DNA of 64,000 nucleotides from FEN-1219 sp036563665 (lineage in GTDB: Bacteria > Pseudomonadota > Gammaproteobacteria > Steroidobacterales > Rariloculaceae), in NCBI GenBank assembly GCA_036563665.1, contig DATCLY010000005.1:1-64000 (forward strand), read 5' to 3'. Of this stretch, positions 17,949 to 27,193 are shown piece by piece. How positions within the stretch are numbered: the first letter of the stretch is position 1; every line of letters starts with the position of its first letter. Both the position numbers and the translations under genes were made by a program. The notes beneath the pieces were generated by a model. It was not told where the DNA came from. It made no database searches and saw nothing but the letters and a program-made list of their open reading frames with translations.

Positions 17949-19061
17949 TTACAGCAGCGTGGCGATGGGGTGATGCTCGTAGCCCAGGTCGCGCGCTACG
18001 GCCGGGTGCGTGACCCTGCCGGCGTGGATGTTGACGCCGTCCGCGAGGCCCGGGTCGAGCCGCAGCGCTTCGGCGAGCCCGTGGCGCGCGAGCGCCGTGA
18101 CGTAAGGCAGCGTGGCGTTGTTCAGCGCGAGCGTGGCGGTGCGCGGCACGATGCCCGGCATGTTGGTCACGCAATAGTGCACCACGCCCTCCACGGTGTA
18201 CGTGGGCGCGTCGTGCGTGGTGGGCCGCGACGTCTCGAAGCAGCCGCCCTGGTCAATGGACACGTCCACCAGCACGGTGCCGGGCCGCATGCGCTTCACG
18301 AGCGCGCCGCTCACCACGCGCGGCGCCGTGGCGCCGGGGATCAGCACGGCGCCGATGATGAGGTCGGCCTGGAGCGCGTAGCGCTCGATGGTCTGCGAGG
18401 TGGAGTACACGCACTTCACGGCGCCGCCGTAGTGATCGGCGAGCTGCCGCAGCCGCGGGATCGAGCGGTCCAGCACCGTCACGTCCGCGCCCATGCCGCA
18501 CGCCATGTGCGCCGCGTTGTCGCCCACGATGCCGCCGCCGATGATGAGCACGTTGCCGGGCGGCACGCCGGGCACGCCGGAGAGCAGCGTGCCGTGGCCG
18601 CCTTGCGGGCGCTCGAGGCAGTGCGCGCCGGCCTGCACGGCGAGGCGGCCGGCGATCTCGCTCATCGGCGCGAGCAGGGGCAGGGTGTTGTTGGGGCCGG
18701 TCACCGTCTCGTAGGCGATGGCCGTGACGCCCGACTCGAGCAGCAGATCGGCCTCGGCCCGGTTCGGCGCGAGGTGGAGGTAGGCGAACAGGATCTGGCC
18801 TTCGCCGAGCAGCTTGGATTCCGCCTCGGTCGGCTCCTTGACCTTCACGATGAGCTCGCTGTTCGCGTACACCTCTTCCGCCGTGGGTGCGATGGTCGCG
18901 CCCACTTTCGCGTAGGCTGCATCGGGGAGGCCGATCCCGAGCGCGGCGCCGGATTCCACCAGCACGTGGTGGCCCTGCTCGATGAGCTCGCGCGCGCTGC
19001 CCGGGGTGAGACCGACGCGGTACTCGTGCGTCTTCCGTTCCTTCGGAACGCCCACGATCAT
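17949..19061 (-). CDS. ald: Alanine dehydrogenase
   Basis: 370 aa, the normal length. It catalyses NAD-dependent interconversion of alanine and pyruvate plus ammonia. Expected residues are present: Arg in 'KERKTHEYRVGLTP', Lys in 'IVKVKEP', His in 'AYLHLAP', and Asp in 'LVDVSIDQGG'. The dinucleotide-binding glycine motif is 'LIIGGGIVGDNAAHMA'. GGGAGG lies 6 nt before the ATG. First gene of a pair with the phzF-like gene; 37 nt separates it from the ankyrin gene upstream on the same strand. Confidence 0.95.
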   Translation of the reverse strand: MIVGVPKERKTHEYRVGLTPGSARELIEQGHHVLVESGAALGIGLPDAAYAKVGATIAPTAEEVYANSELIVKVKEPTEAESKLLGEGQILFAYLHLAPNRAEADLLLESGVTAIAYETVTGPNNTLPLLAPMSEIAGRLAVQAGAHCLERPQGGHGTLLSGVPGVPPGNVLIIGGGIVGDNAAHMACGMGADVTVLDRSIPRLRQLADHYGGAVKCVYSTSQTIERYALQADLIIGAVLIPGATAPRVVSGALVKRMRPGTVLVDVSIDQGGCFETSRPTTHDAPTYTVEGVVHYCVTNMPGIVPRTATLALNNATLPYVTALARHGLAEALRLDPGLADGVNIHAGRVTHPAVARDLGYEHHPIATLL

Positions 19062-19098
19062 GGGTGCCTCCCTTCGCGGGTCGCCCGCGAGGCCGTGG

Positions 19099-20631
19099 CT
19101 AGTCGTTCATGAGCTCTCGCAACAGCGCCGCCGTGTCTTCGCGCACCACGCCTTCGCGGCCGGAGAAGCCGAACCCGCCGGCCAGGCCCAGCGCCGTGTC
19201 GAGCGGCGTGAAGCCGTCGTTGTCTTGCACGTCGAGCTTGGCGCCGTTCGCCGCCAGGAACTTGATGACCTCGTTGTAGCCCTGGAGCGCCGCGCCGTGC
19301 AACGCGGTGCGGCCGCGCGCATCGGTGGCGTTCACGTCGAGGCCGTGCTCGAGCAGGAGCGCGATGGCCTCGATGGCCTGCTCTTCGGTCTTGTAGCGCC
19401 CGGTGGTGTCCTGCTCGGAGGTGCCGAGGCCGGCCGCGGCCATGAGCGGGTTGATCCCGCTGCGCTCCGGCGCGAGCGTGGGATCGGCGCCGAACTCGAG
19501 CAGCAGCTTCATGGCGGGCACGTCCGCCGCCTTGGCGGCGCGCAGCATGGGCGTGGTGCCCGCCTGGAACAGCGTATCGTTGCCGCGGTCGAGCTTCGCG
19601 CGGTACGGCGGCATGCGCTTCAACCGGGCGTTCGGGTCCGCGCCCCGCTCGAGCAGCATGCGGGCCACGTCGAGGGCGCTCAGGCGGTTCTCGAGCACCT
19701 TCGGCGCGGGGCGGTTGGAGGCCGGCATGGTGTTGAAGTCGATGGCCGCGTAGAGCGCGCCGCGCCCCGTGTAGTCGTATAGGTTCGGTTCCGTGCCGGC
19801 CTCGACGAGCGCGCCCGCCACGTCGTAGTGGCCGTTGATGAGCGCGATCACCACCGGGCTGATGCCGTCCGGGGTGGTGGCGTTCACGTCCGCGCCGCCT
19901 TCGATGAGCACCGGGATGCACTCGAGACACCCTTCGCGCGCGGCGAACAGCAGCGGCGTGAGACCGCCCGGCGGCAACCATTTCTCGCGCGGCTCGGCCG
20001 TTACCTGGCGCTCCCACTCCTCGACGTTGGAGCTCGCGTTCGGGTCGGCGCCGTGGGCCAGGAGCTCGCGGATCATGTCGGGATGGCCCTGCGCGCTCGC
20101 CCACATGAGCGCCGTCTGGCCGTGCCACGCCTCGCGCGCGTCCACCTCGGCGCCGCGCTCGAGCAGCACGCGCGCGGCCTCCACGCGCCCGGTGCGGGCG
20201 GCCGTCATGAGCGCGGTCTCGCCTTCCACGCTCACCTCGTTGGGGTCGGCTCCCGCGTCGAGCAGCCGCTCGATCATGCGCGCGCTGCCGTTCTGGGCGG
20301 CGAGGTAGAGCGGCGTCACGCCGTAGCGGTTGCGGGCCGTGGCGTCCGCGCCCGCGCGCAGCAGGCGGTCCGCGAGCTCGAGGTCGTCGTTGCGCACGGC
20401 CCAGTGCAGCGCCGTGGTGCCGTCGGTCTCGGCCGCGCGTGCGAGCTCCGGCCGCTCGGTGGCGAGCGCGAGGGCCCGCACGCGGTCGCCGGATTTGACG
20501 GCGGCCACGAGCGGCGGCGTCTCGGCGCCGGCGCCGGACGCGACGAGCGAGAGGAGGGCGAGCAGCCCCGGGAGAACGACGGCGGAGCGCGACGGCGAGC
20601 CGCGCCTACCGGAGGTGATGCCGCCGCCCAT
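19099..20631 (-). CDS. Exported ankyrin-repeat protein
   Basis: 510 aa. An N-terminal signal peptide (after RRGSPSRS, hydrophobic to 'ASGAGA') is followed by about ten ankyrin repeats, recognisable as 'DGTTALHWAVRNDDLELADRLLRAGAD', 'YGVTPLYLAAQNGSARMIERLLDAGADPN' and so on up to 'DGFTPLDTAL'. Ankyrin arrays mediate protein-protein contacts; here the array would lie in the periplasm or outside. It starts 3 nt after the DUF1552 gene stop, so the two are translationally coupled. The DUF1552-ankyrin pairing recurs in gammaproteobacteria and planctomycetes, but the function is not known. Confidence 0.85.
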   Translation of the reverse strand: MGGGITSGRRGSPSRSAVVLPGLLALLSLVASGAGAETPPLVAAVKSGDRVRALALATERPELARAAETDGTTALHWAVRNDDLELADRLLRAGADATARNRYGVTPLYLAAQNGSARMIERLLDAGADPNEVSVEGETALMTAARTGRVEAARVLLERGAEVDAREAWHGQTALMWASAQGHPDMIRELLAHGADPNASSNVEEWERQVTAEPREKWLPPGGLTPLLFAAREGCLECIPVLIEGGADVNATTPDGISPVVIALINGHYDVAGALVEAGTEPNLYDYTGRGALYAAIDFNTMPASNRPAPKVLENRLSALDVARMLLERGADPNARLKRMPPYRAKLDRGNDTLFQAGTTPMLRAAKAADVPAMKLLLEFGADPTLAPERSGINPLMAAAGLGTSEQDTTGRYKTEEQAIEAIALLLEHGLDVNATDARGRTALHGAALQGYNEVIKFLAANGAKLDVQDNDGFTPLDTALGLAGGFGFSGREGVVREDTAALLRELMND

Positions 20632-20634
20632 GCG

Positions 20635-21957
20635 TCAGAGCTCGGCGATGGTGCCCGTGCTGTCGCCGAGCCGCTCGATCGGCACGTCGGCCTTGTGCAG
20701 CATCGTGACCAGCAGGTTCGTCATGGGCGTGTGGTCCTCGCATTTCACGTGCTGGCCGCCCGCGAGCCGGCCGTACGCGCCGCCCACCACCACGTTCGGC
20801 AGCGGGAAGTGGTCGTGCGCGTTGCTGTTGCTCATGTTGCTGCCGTAGAGGAGCAGCGAGTGGTCGAGCAGCGTGCCGTCGCCGTCCTGCACCGCGTCGA
20901 GCTTCTCGAGGAACCTGGCGAACAGGCTCACGTGGTAGCCCTGGATGCGCGCGTTCATCTCCATCTTCTCGGGGCGGTTCTGATGGTGCGACACGGCGTG
21001 GTGGCCTTCCGACACGTTCACCTGCGGGTACGTGCGGTTGCTCACCTCGCGGGCCATCATGAACGTGAACACGCGCGTGATGTCGGCCTGATATGCGAGC
21101 GTGATCAGGTCGAACATGATGTCGACGTGGTCCTCGTACACGAACGGGATGCCGGCAGGCGCCTCCGGGATCTCGAGGTCCGGGTTCTCGGCGATCTGCG
21201 ACTCCGCCCGCGATAGCCGCCGCTCGATCTCGCGCACCGCCTCGAGGTAATTGTCGAGCGTGTTGCGATCGTGCGCGCCGAGGGTGGCCTTCAAGCTATG
21301 CGCCTGCGCAGTCAGCGCGTCGAGGATGCTGCGGTCCTCGCGCCGCTGCGCGAGCCGCTGCTCCACGCTGCCGCCCGAGCCGAACATGCGCTCGAACACC
21401 TTGCGCGGGTTGATCTCCATCGGCATGGGCGTGGTCTCGGTGCGCCACGACAGCGTGTTCATGTAGATGCAGCCGTAGTCGCGGTCGCACGCGCCGATGA
21501 GCCCCGAGTGGTCCTCCGTGGCGAGCTCCATCGACGGCAGCATCGTGTCCTGGCCGATGGCCTTCGCGGCGATCTGGTCGGCGGTGACGCCGGCATACGC
21601 GTCGGTCCCCTGGGTGGGCTTGGGCCGCACGCCCGAGAGCCACGTGGTGGGGGAGAGCGAATGCACGGCGGAGGTGTCGGCGGCGCGGTGGTGCAGGCCG
21701 CTCACGATGGCCAGACGGTCGCGGAAGGGCTCCAGGGGCTTGAGCGTGGACTTGAGCTCGAAGTCGCGGCCGACGCCGTCCGGCGTCCAGTGCGACATGA
21801 TGGCGCCGTGCGGCACGTACACGAATCCGAGACGGGGCCCCTGACGGGCCGTGCTGGCGAACGCCGGCACCATCGCGTCGAGCAGCGGCAGCGCCAGGGT
21901 GGCCCCCGCGCCCCGCAAGAAGGTTCGCCGATTGAGGTGCTTTTGCGTGATCAGCAT
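20635..21957 (-). CDS. DUF1552 protein with Tat-like signal
   Basis: 440 aa from the ATG at 21957 (MLITQKHLNRRTFLRGAGATLALPLLDA). The start at 22002 is in frame but lies before the signal, while GGGAAAGG precedes 21957. The RRTFLRG motif plus hydrophobic stretch is a twin-arginine-type signal, as usual in DUF1552. Body motifs are 'PRLGFVYVPHGAIMSHWTP', 'IVSGLHHRAAD', 'SEGHHAVSHHQN' and 'LLLYGSNMSNSNAHDHFPLP'. The family is related to sulfatase/alkaline-phosphatase-like DUF1501 proteins and usually pairs with DUF1592/1588/1587 cytochrome-like proteins. Here a separate dihaem cytochrome gene lies 129 nt upstream instead. Function unknown. Confidence 0.85.
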   Translation of the reverse strand: MLITQKHLNRRTFLRGAGATLALPLLDAMVPAFASTARQGPRLGFVYVPHGAIMSHWTPDGVGRDFELKSTLKPLEPFRDRLAIVSGLHHRAADTSAVHSLSPTTWLSGVRPKPTQGTDAYAGVTADQIAAKAIGQDTMLPSMELATEDHSGLIGACDRDYGCIYMNTLSWRTETTPMPMEINPRKVFERMFGSGGSVEQRLAQRREDRSILDALTAQAHSLKATLGAHDRNTLDNYLEAVREIERRLSRAESQIAENPDLEIPEAPAGIPFVYEDHVDIMFDLITLAYQADITRVFTFMMAREVSNRTYPQVNVSEGHHAVSHHQNRPEKMEMNARIQGYHVSLFARFLEKLDAVQDGDGTLLDHSLLLYGSNMSNSNAHDHFPLPNVVVGGAYGRLAGGQHVKCEDHTPMTNLLVTMLHKADVPIERLGDSTGTIAEL

Positions 21958-22086
21958 CGATCCGTCCCTTTCCCCGCCATTAACTGATTGATCCGCCGAC
22001 AAAACAGGCGCCCGAGAGTCAGTCTAACCAGCGCCCCCCGGCGCGTCCAGGCCGCATGCCCCGAAATCGCGCAGCCGAGCCCGCCA

Positions 22087-22884
22087 TCAGCCTTCGTTCG
22101 CCTTCTGCCAGATGTAGAGCGCGAGCGACTTGATCGTGGGGGCGTCGAGCGTCTCGCCCCAGGCGGGGCACATGCCCAAGCGCCCGTTCGCGATGACGTC
22201 GCGGATGGTCTCGCGGTCGCTGCCGTAGAGCCACACGTCGTCCGTGAGATCGGGGCCGCCGTAAGGCTTGTAGCCGTAGCCTTCGGGCCCGTGGCACTCG
22301 GCGCACACGCCGCGGATCGCCTGCGCCCGTTCCACCGCCTCGGGGTCCGCGTCGCGGCCGGAGAGCGACAGCACCCACTCGACGAGGTCGTCCACCTGCG
22401 ATGCATCGAACATGCCGCCCGCGAGATACCCCGGCATCTCGGAGTAGCGCGTGTCCGGGCAGCCGCCGTAGAGCGCCTGATCGGCGATCAGCGGGCAGTT
22501 CTGGTTGCGGATGCCGTGGCGGATCGTCTGCTCGATCTTCATGACCGGCTCCACCTCGGTGGTCTCCTCGAGCGTGATGCCCCAGAGCCAGTCGAAGTCC
22601 ACCAAATTCGGCACGCCTGGCCGGCCGGTGAGGTCCGCGCCGTGGCACACCGCGCAGTGCTCCGCGATCGCGGCCTCCGCCGTGCGCTGCACGTAGGCCG
22701 CGAGCTCGGGGTCAGCGCGAAGGGTGTAGGGCGAGGCGTTCAGCACGCGCTGCGCGAGCGCCGCGTCTGGCGCGGCCTCGGGTGCGGGCGGCCGCTCGTC
22801 GGCAGGCTCGCAGGCGGCCGTTAGGCACGCGAGCAGGATGGCCGCGGGCCTGCCTGCGCGGCCGAAAGCTTCGTGTGTCGTCAT
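22087..22884 (-). CDS. Dihaem c-type cytochrome, predicted lipoprotein
   Basis: 265 aa. A lipobox-like signal ('ILLACLTAAC') suggests attachment to a membrane from the periplasmic side. Two haem-binding sites are visible, CAVCH at residues 77-81 and CAECH at 194-198. Candidate Met axial ligands lie in 'RYSEMPGYLAGGMF' and 'GRLGMCPAW'. The layout resembles the two cytochrome domains of CcoP (cbb3 oxidase subunit) but without its transmembrane helices, so it is more likely a free electron carrier or partner of a dehydrogenase. Its position between an ABC importer and DUF1552 gives no clear partner. Confidence 0.85.
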   Translation of the reverse strand: MTTHEAFGRAGRPAAILLACLTAACEPADERPPAPEAAPDAALAQRVLNASPYTLRADPELAAYVQRTAEAAIAEHCAVCHGADLTGRPGVPNLVDFDWLWGITLEETTEVEPVMKIEQTIRHGIRNQNCPLIADQALYGGCPDTRYSEMPGYLAGGMFDASQVDDLVEWVLSLSGRDADPEAVERAQAIRGVCAECHGPEGYGYKPYGGPDLTDDVWLYGSDRETIRDVIANGRLGMCPAWGETLDAPTIKSLALYIWQKANEG

Positions 22885-22943
22885 GTCGTTCTCCCCGGCG
22901 TCGGCAGGATCGCGGCGCGCGCCGCGTCCGCCCGGCGAGCCCG

Positions 22944-23825
22944 TCAGGTCTGCATGCCCCAGCGGCGCACGGTGCGCGCCTCGATCGTCTTGAAGACGAC
23001 GTTCTCCACGAACAAGCCGAATACGATCACCGTGAGGAGCCCAGCGAACACCTCGGGAATCAGCAGTTGATTTTTCTTCTCGAAGATGTACCAGCCGAGC
23101 CCGCCCGAGCCCGAGCTCACGCCGAACACGAGCTCCGCCGCGATCAGCGTGCGCCAGGCGAACGCCCAGCCGATCTTGAGCCCCGTGAGGATGCTCGGGA
23201 AGGCGCCGGGGATCAGGATCTTGAGCACGTAGCCCGCTTTCGAGAGCCCGTAGTTCTGCCCCACCATGCGGAGCGTGGGGGAGAGCGCCCGGAAGCCGCC
23301 GTAAGTGTTCAGGGCCACGGCCCAGAGCACGGCGTGCACGAGCACGAAGATCACGCTGCCGTCGCCGAGGCCGAACCAGATGAGCGCGAGCGGCAGCAGC
23401 GCGATGGACGGCAGCGGGTTGAACATGGCCGTGAGCGTCTCGAGAAAGTCCGCGCCGATCCGCGTGGCGCTCGCGAGCGCCGTGAGCAGCCCCGCGATCA
23501 CGAGCCCCAGCGCGTAGCCCTGGAAGAGCAGCGACAGCGTGTAGGTGGCCGCGCGCGGCAGCTCGCCCGACGCGATGGAGCGCACCCAGGCCTCGAGCGT
23601 TGCGACGAACGTGGGGAAGAGCAGGGGATTGCCGAGCGCGCGGGCGTAGATCTCCCACGCGAGGGCGAGCGCGACCACCACCACGGTCTTGCGCACGGCG
23701 CCGCTCGCGTAGAGCCGCTGCGCGAGGCCGAGCGGTTGCGGCGCCACGTCGAGCGCGGGCGTGCGCAGCTCGTACGTGACCTCGGGGCGCCGCGGCAGCG
23801 CGCCCTGCCAGCTAGCTTCGGACAT
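22944..23825 (-). CDS. ABC transporter permease, NitT/TauT (SsuC-like) type
   Basis: 293 aa. Six or so transmembrane helices with the BPD-type EAA loop 'LSPTLRMVGQNYGLSKAGYVLKILIPGAFPSILTGLKIGWAFAWRTLIAAE'. This is typical of permeases for sulfonates, taurine, nitrate or thiamine-precursor-like substrates. The start overlaps the end of the ATPase gene by 14 nt. Together with the ATPase and the lipoprotein upstream it forms one importer. Substrate not deducible. Confidence 0.9.
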   Translation of the reverse strand: MSEASWQGALPRRPEVTYELRTPALDVAPQPLGLAQRLYASGAVRKTVVVVALALAWEIYARALGNPLLFPTFVATLEAWVRSIASGELPRAATYTLSLLFQGYALGLVIAGLLTALASATRIGADFLETLTAMFNPLPSIALLPLALIWFGLGDGSVIFVLVHAVLWAVALNTYGGFRALSPTLRMVGQNYGLSKAGYVLKILIPGAFPSILTGLKIGWAFAWRTLIAAELVFGVSSGSGGLGWYIFEKKNQLLIPEVFAGLLTVIVFGLFVENVVFKTIEARTVRRWGMQT

Positions 23826-24609
23826 GCCGGGATCCCTCCTCGACCAGCCGGTCGAACAGGATGCGTTGAATGCGTTCCGAGAGGAGCGCGCCGTCCTCGC
23901 CGCGCACGTCCGCGCCTGGCGAATTGAGCTCCGCCTTCGCCTGGCCGGGGTGCGCCGAGAGCAGCAGGATCCGGTCGCCCACCCGGATCGCCTCGGGGAT
24001 CGAGTGCGTGACGAACAGCAGCGTGAAGCGCGAGTCGCTCCAGAGGTTCAGCAGCTCCTCCTGCATGCGCTCGCGCGTGAGCGCGTCGAGCGCGGCGAAC
24101 GGCTCGTCCATGAGCAGGATCTCGGGCTCCATGGCGAGCGCGCGGGCGATGGCCACGCGCTGCTTCATGCCGCCCGACAGCGTGTGCGGGTAGTTGTCGG
24201 CGAAGCGCGTGAGGCCCACCTTGTCGATGAAGTGCATGGCGCGCTCGACGGCGGCCTTGCGGGCGAGCTTGCCGCTCGCGGTGAGCGCGAAGACGATGTT
24301 GTCGCGCACCGTCTTCCACGGCAGGAGCTGATCGAACTCCTGGAACACGAGCGCGCGGTCGGGGCCGGGCGCCGCCACTTCGGCGCCGTTCAGCAGGATG
24401 CGGCCCTCCACGGGGCGGATGTAGCCGCCCACGGCCTTGAGCAGCGTGGACTTGCCGCAGCCGGAAGGCCCGAGCACGACGAAGCGCTCGGCCTGGAGCA
24501 CGTCGAAGCTCACGCGATACGTGGCCGTGATGAGCTGCTCGCGCGTGCGGTACTGCAGCGTCACGCCCTGCACGGAGAGGAGCGGCGTCTCGGCGACGGC
24601 GGCGTCCAT
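23812..24609 (-). CDS. ABC transporter ATP-binding protein, NitT/TauT (SsuB-like) type
   Basis: 265 aa. Walker A 'GPSGCGKSTLL' (about residues 53-63), signature 'LSGGMKQR', Walker B 'ILLMDEPFAAL', and the switch histidine in 'FVTHSIPEA'. Together these indicate an intact ATPase. 'TLQYRTREQLITA' near the N-terminus is the A-loop region. It lies 24 nt downstream of the binding-protein gene and overlaps the permease gene, so the three are one operon. Confidence 0.92.
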   Translation of the reverse strand: MDAAVAETPLLSVQGVTLQYRTREQLITATYRVSFDVLQAERFVVLGPSGCGKSTLLKAVGGYIRPVEGRILLNGAEVAAPGPDRALVFQEFDQLLPWKTVRDNIVFALTASGKLARKAAVERAMHFIDKVGLTRFADNYPHTLSGGMKQRVAIARALAMEPEILLMDEPFAALDALTRERMQEELLNLWSDSRFTLLFVTHSIPEAIRVGDRILLLSAHPGQAKAELNSPGADVRGEDGALLSERIQRILFDRLVEEGSRHVRS

Positions 24610-24633
24610 CAGCCGTCCCTCGACCGCCCGAGG

Positions 24634-25656
24634 TCAGCTGCCGGGCGCCTCATGGATCTCGGGGAAGAAGAGGTCGCGCCAGGAGCCCGGGCGGTTCTGG
24701 ATGGAGCCGATGTCGTGCATGAAGTGCGCGTAGCGGAGCACGTTCTGCGGCGTGGTGGTGAACTGGATGTCCGGGTCCTCGAGCACGGCCACGAGCTCGT
24801 CCACCGTGAAGTCCGCGCCGCCCTCGGCCGCGAGCAGCAGCTCGGCGGCCGCCCGCTTGTCGCGCGCGATGAGCGCGTTCGCCTCCTCGAGCGCCGCGAG
24901 CACGGCGCGGTAGAGCTCGGGGTTGCGCTCGCGGAAGCGCGCGGTGGTGGAGAGCATCGTGAACGTGGTCGGCCCGCCCAGCACGTCGTCCGTGGTCATG
25001 ACGGTGCGGACGCGGGGATCGGCGATCTCGCGCTGGTGGAACGGCGGCGACGTGAAGTGCGCGTTGATCTCGCTCGTGCCCGAGAGCAGCGCGATCACGC
25101 CGTCGGCGTGGTTCATCGTGACCGTGTACTTGTCGAAGCGGAACGCCTCCTCCGGCCCGTAGCGCTCGCGCGCGTACATCTGCATCACGATGGAGGGAAT
25201 CGACACCTTTATCGCCGTGACCGCGATCTTGTCGCGGTCCGTCAAATCCTCGAGCGAGCGCAAGTGCTCGGCACGCGTGTTGAGATACATCGGCAGCGCC
25301 GTCATGGCCGCCATGCCGCGCACGTCGAGGGACTGCCGCGTGGCGCTCCAGAGGGTGAGGAAGGCGGGCGGGCCCGCGGCGATGAAGTCCACCGAGCCCG
25401 AGAGCAGCGCGTCGTTCACCACCGCGGGGCCGCCGATGTCGATCCAGCGCACGCGCACGTCCTCGAGGCCCGCGGCGCGCGCGTGCTTCTCGATGAGGCC
25501 GTGCTCGCGCATCACGTAGAGCGGCAGGAAGCCCACGCCGCCCGCGCCGAGCGGGATCCGCACCTCGGGCGCGCCGCCCGCGCCGCCGCCGCAGCCGGCG
25601 AGCGCGCCGCAGGCGCCGAGCAGCGCCGCGAGCAGCACCTTGCGACGGCTCAACAT
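24634..25656 (-). CDS. ABC transporter substrate-binding lipoprotein, NitT/TauT family
   Basis: 340 aa from the ATG at 25656 (MLSRRKVLLAALLGACGALAGCGGG), a lipoprotein signal with lipobox 'LAGC'. An upstream in-frame start would run through REP repeats and is rejected. The body is of the SsuA/ThiY/TauA type ('GGVGFLPLYVMREHGLIEKHA', 'SGSVDFIAAGPPAFLTLW', 'VMTTDDVLGGPTTFTML'). This family binds small organic sulfur or nitrogen compounds; the ligand here cannot be named. First gene of the importer operon. Confidence 0.9.
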   Translation of the reverse strand: MLSRRKVLLAALLGACGALAGCGGGAGGAPEVRIPLGAGGVGFLPLYVMREHGLIEKHARAAGLEDVRVRWIDIGGPAVVNDALLSGSVDFIAAGPPAFLTLWSATRQSLDVRGMAAMTALPMYLNTRAEHLRSLEDLTDRDKIAVTAIKVSIPSIVMQMYARERYGPEEAFRFDKYTVTMNHADGVIALLSGTSEINAHFTSPPFHQREIADPRVRTVMTTDDVLGGPTTFTMLSTTARFRERNPELYRAVLAALEEANALIARDKRAAAELLLAAEGGADFTVDELVAVLEDPDIQFTTTPQNVLRYAHFMHDIGSIQNRPGSWRDLFFPEIHEAPGS

Positions 25657-25681
25657 CGCCGCACTCCCCACGAATGGCCAA

Positions 25682-25794
25682 GTGGGAGCGGCTTTCCAGC
25701 CGCGATCCCTTCGGCGCCGCCCAACGAAGAGTCGCGCCTGGAAAGGCGCTCCCACCTCGGAGCGCCAGGTGGGAGCGGCTTTCCAGCCGCGATC
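25682..25794. repeat. REP-like repeat cluster 2 (three units)
   Basis: Three REP-like units: forward 25682-25707, inverted variant 25731-25755, forward 25769-25794. The outer two are identical (core GAGCGGCTTTCCAGCCGCGA); the middle one is the reverse complement of a CGCCTTTCCAGGCG variant. They lie between the MmgE/PrpD stop and the binding-protein start, both on the minus strand. Confidence 0.9.
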
Positions 25795-25813
25795 TTCCGC
25801 GCCGCGGCCATCG

Positions 25814-27163
25814 TCATGCCACGCTCTTGCCCGGCCTCGTGGCCCGCACCAGCTCGCCCACGTCCGCGAGCTCGTCGATCCGCCAGCACTGTTCGATGAG
25901 CGCCTCCACCCGCTCGGCGGGCAGCGCGAGCACCGCCTGGTCGCGGAACTTCTCCTCGAGGTCCGCGTTGCTCAGCGGCCGGTGCACGTTGCCGAGCGAC
26001 TGCTCCACGAAGTGCCGGAGCACCGTGCCGTCGTCGAGCTCCACCTCGATGCGCACCTGATCCTCGGTCACCGAGGGGTCGGGCTCCGCCGTGGTGCGCT
26101 CGCGGATGCGGGCGAGCAGCGGGTCGCGGATCGCCTCGTCGGTGAACTCCTGCAGGCCGCCCTTGCCGCGCACGAGGCCGATGGCGGCCGCGTGGTAGAT
26201 CGAATACTTGCTCTCGAGCGCGCGCTTGAGCTCCTTCTTGTTGCAGAGATCGAGCACGAGCGGCGCAACCCGCAGCCGCACGGCGGCGATGCGCTCGGGA
26301 TCGGGCGCGTGCGTGCGCTTGATGACGCTGCAGCCGTCGATGGTGGGGTGCACCACGAGCCCGCAGGCGTACGGCTTGTAGGCGTTCTCGCGCAGGTCGA
26401 AGTGCTCGCCGAGCCGATCCGTGATGCGCGAGAGGTCGTAGCGGGCCGCGGTCACGGGCGCGAAGCCGCGCGGACCCTCGATGGCGCGCTCGCCGGCCGT
26501 GAAATTCGCGCGGCCGAGCAGGGCGGCCGTGTAGCCGTTCTGCGCGGCGCGGCCCGGCTGGAACGACTTCGCCATGGAGCCGAACATCTCGCGGATGCCG
26601 GCGGCCTGCGTGGCCGCGAGGCCGAACGCCCACACCATCTGCCGCGTGCTGAGCCCGAGCAGCTTGCCGACCGCGGCGGCGGCGCCGAACACGCCGGCCG
26701 TGGACGTGATGTGCCAGCCCGCCTCGTAGTGGGCGGGGTAGACGGCGTTGCCCACGCGCGATTCCGCCTCGAAGCCCAGGATGAACGCATGCACGAAGTC
26801 CACGCCCGAGACCGGGTGCGCGCTCGCGTAAGCGAACAGCGCCGAGGCCACCGGCACGGACGGGTGGATGTAGTTCTTGGGCGTGGTGTCGTCGTACTCG
26901 TGCACGTGCGAGCCGATGCCGTTCAGCAGCGCCGCGTGCAGCGGGTCGAAGCCCTCGTCGCGGCCGAGCACGCAGGCCGTGGGCTTCCCGGAGTAGGGCG
27001 CGAGCGTCTCGATGGCGATGTCGAGCGCGGGCTCGACGCTGCCGCCGAGCGCGCAGCCCAAGTAGTTCAGCAGCGCCCGCTTCGCCTCGTCGCGCACGTC
27101 GCGCGGCACGGCTTCGGGCGGCGTGTCCACGACATACGCGGCGAGGGCTTCCGTGACCGACAT
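25814..27163 (-). CDS. MmgE/PrpD family protein
   Basis: 449 aa, the normal family length. The N-terminus has 'RDEAKRALLNYLGCALGGS', then 'FDPLHAALLNGIGSHVHEYDDTT' and 'GWHITSTAGVFGAAAAVGKLLGL', all typical of the 2-methylcitrate dehydratase-like fold that includes PrpD, MmgE and cis-aconitate decarboxylase. No propionate genes are near, so a specific substrate is not assigned. AAGGGG lies 7 nt upstream of the ATG. A hairpin terminator of the preceding minus-strand gene lies just upstream, so it has its own promoter. Confidence 0.88.
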   Translation of the reverse strand: MSVTEALAAYVVDTPPEAVPRDVRDEAKRALLNYLGCALGGSVEPALDIAIETLAPYSGKPTACVLGRDEGFDPLHAALLNGIGSHVHEYDDTTPKNYIHPSVPVASALFAYASAHPVSGVDFVHAFILGFEAESRVGNAVYPAHYEAGWHITSTAGVFGAAAAVGKLLGLSTRQMVWAFGLAATQAAGIREMFGSMAKSFQPGRAAQNGYTAALLGRANFTAGERAIEGPRGFAPVTAARYDLSRITDRLGEHFDLRENAYKPYACGLVVHPTIDGCSVIKRTHAPDPERIAAVRLRVAPLVLDLCNKKELKRALESKYSIYHAAAIGLVRGKGGLQEFTDEAIRDPLLARIRERTTAEPDPSVTEDQVRIEVELDDGTVLRHFVEQSLGNVHRPLSNADLEEKFRDQAVLALPAERVEALIEQCWRIDELADVGELVRATRPGKSVA

Positions 27164-27193
27164 GTGTTCCCCTTCGTTTTATTGAAAAAGCAC

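Noticed and set aside
25656..25755. Upstream start of the ABC binding protein
   Set aside because: The added residues are a translation of the REP repeats and precede a perfect lipoprotein signal starting at 25656.
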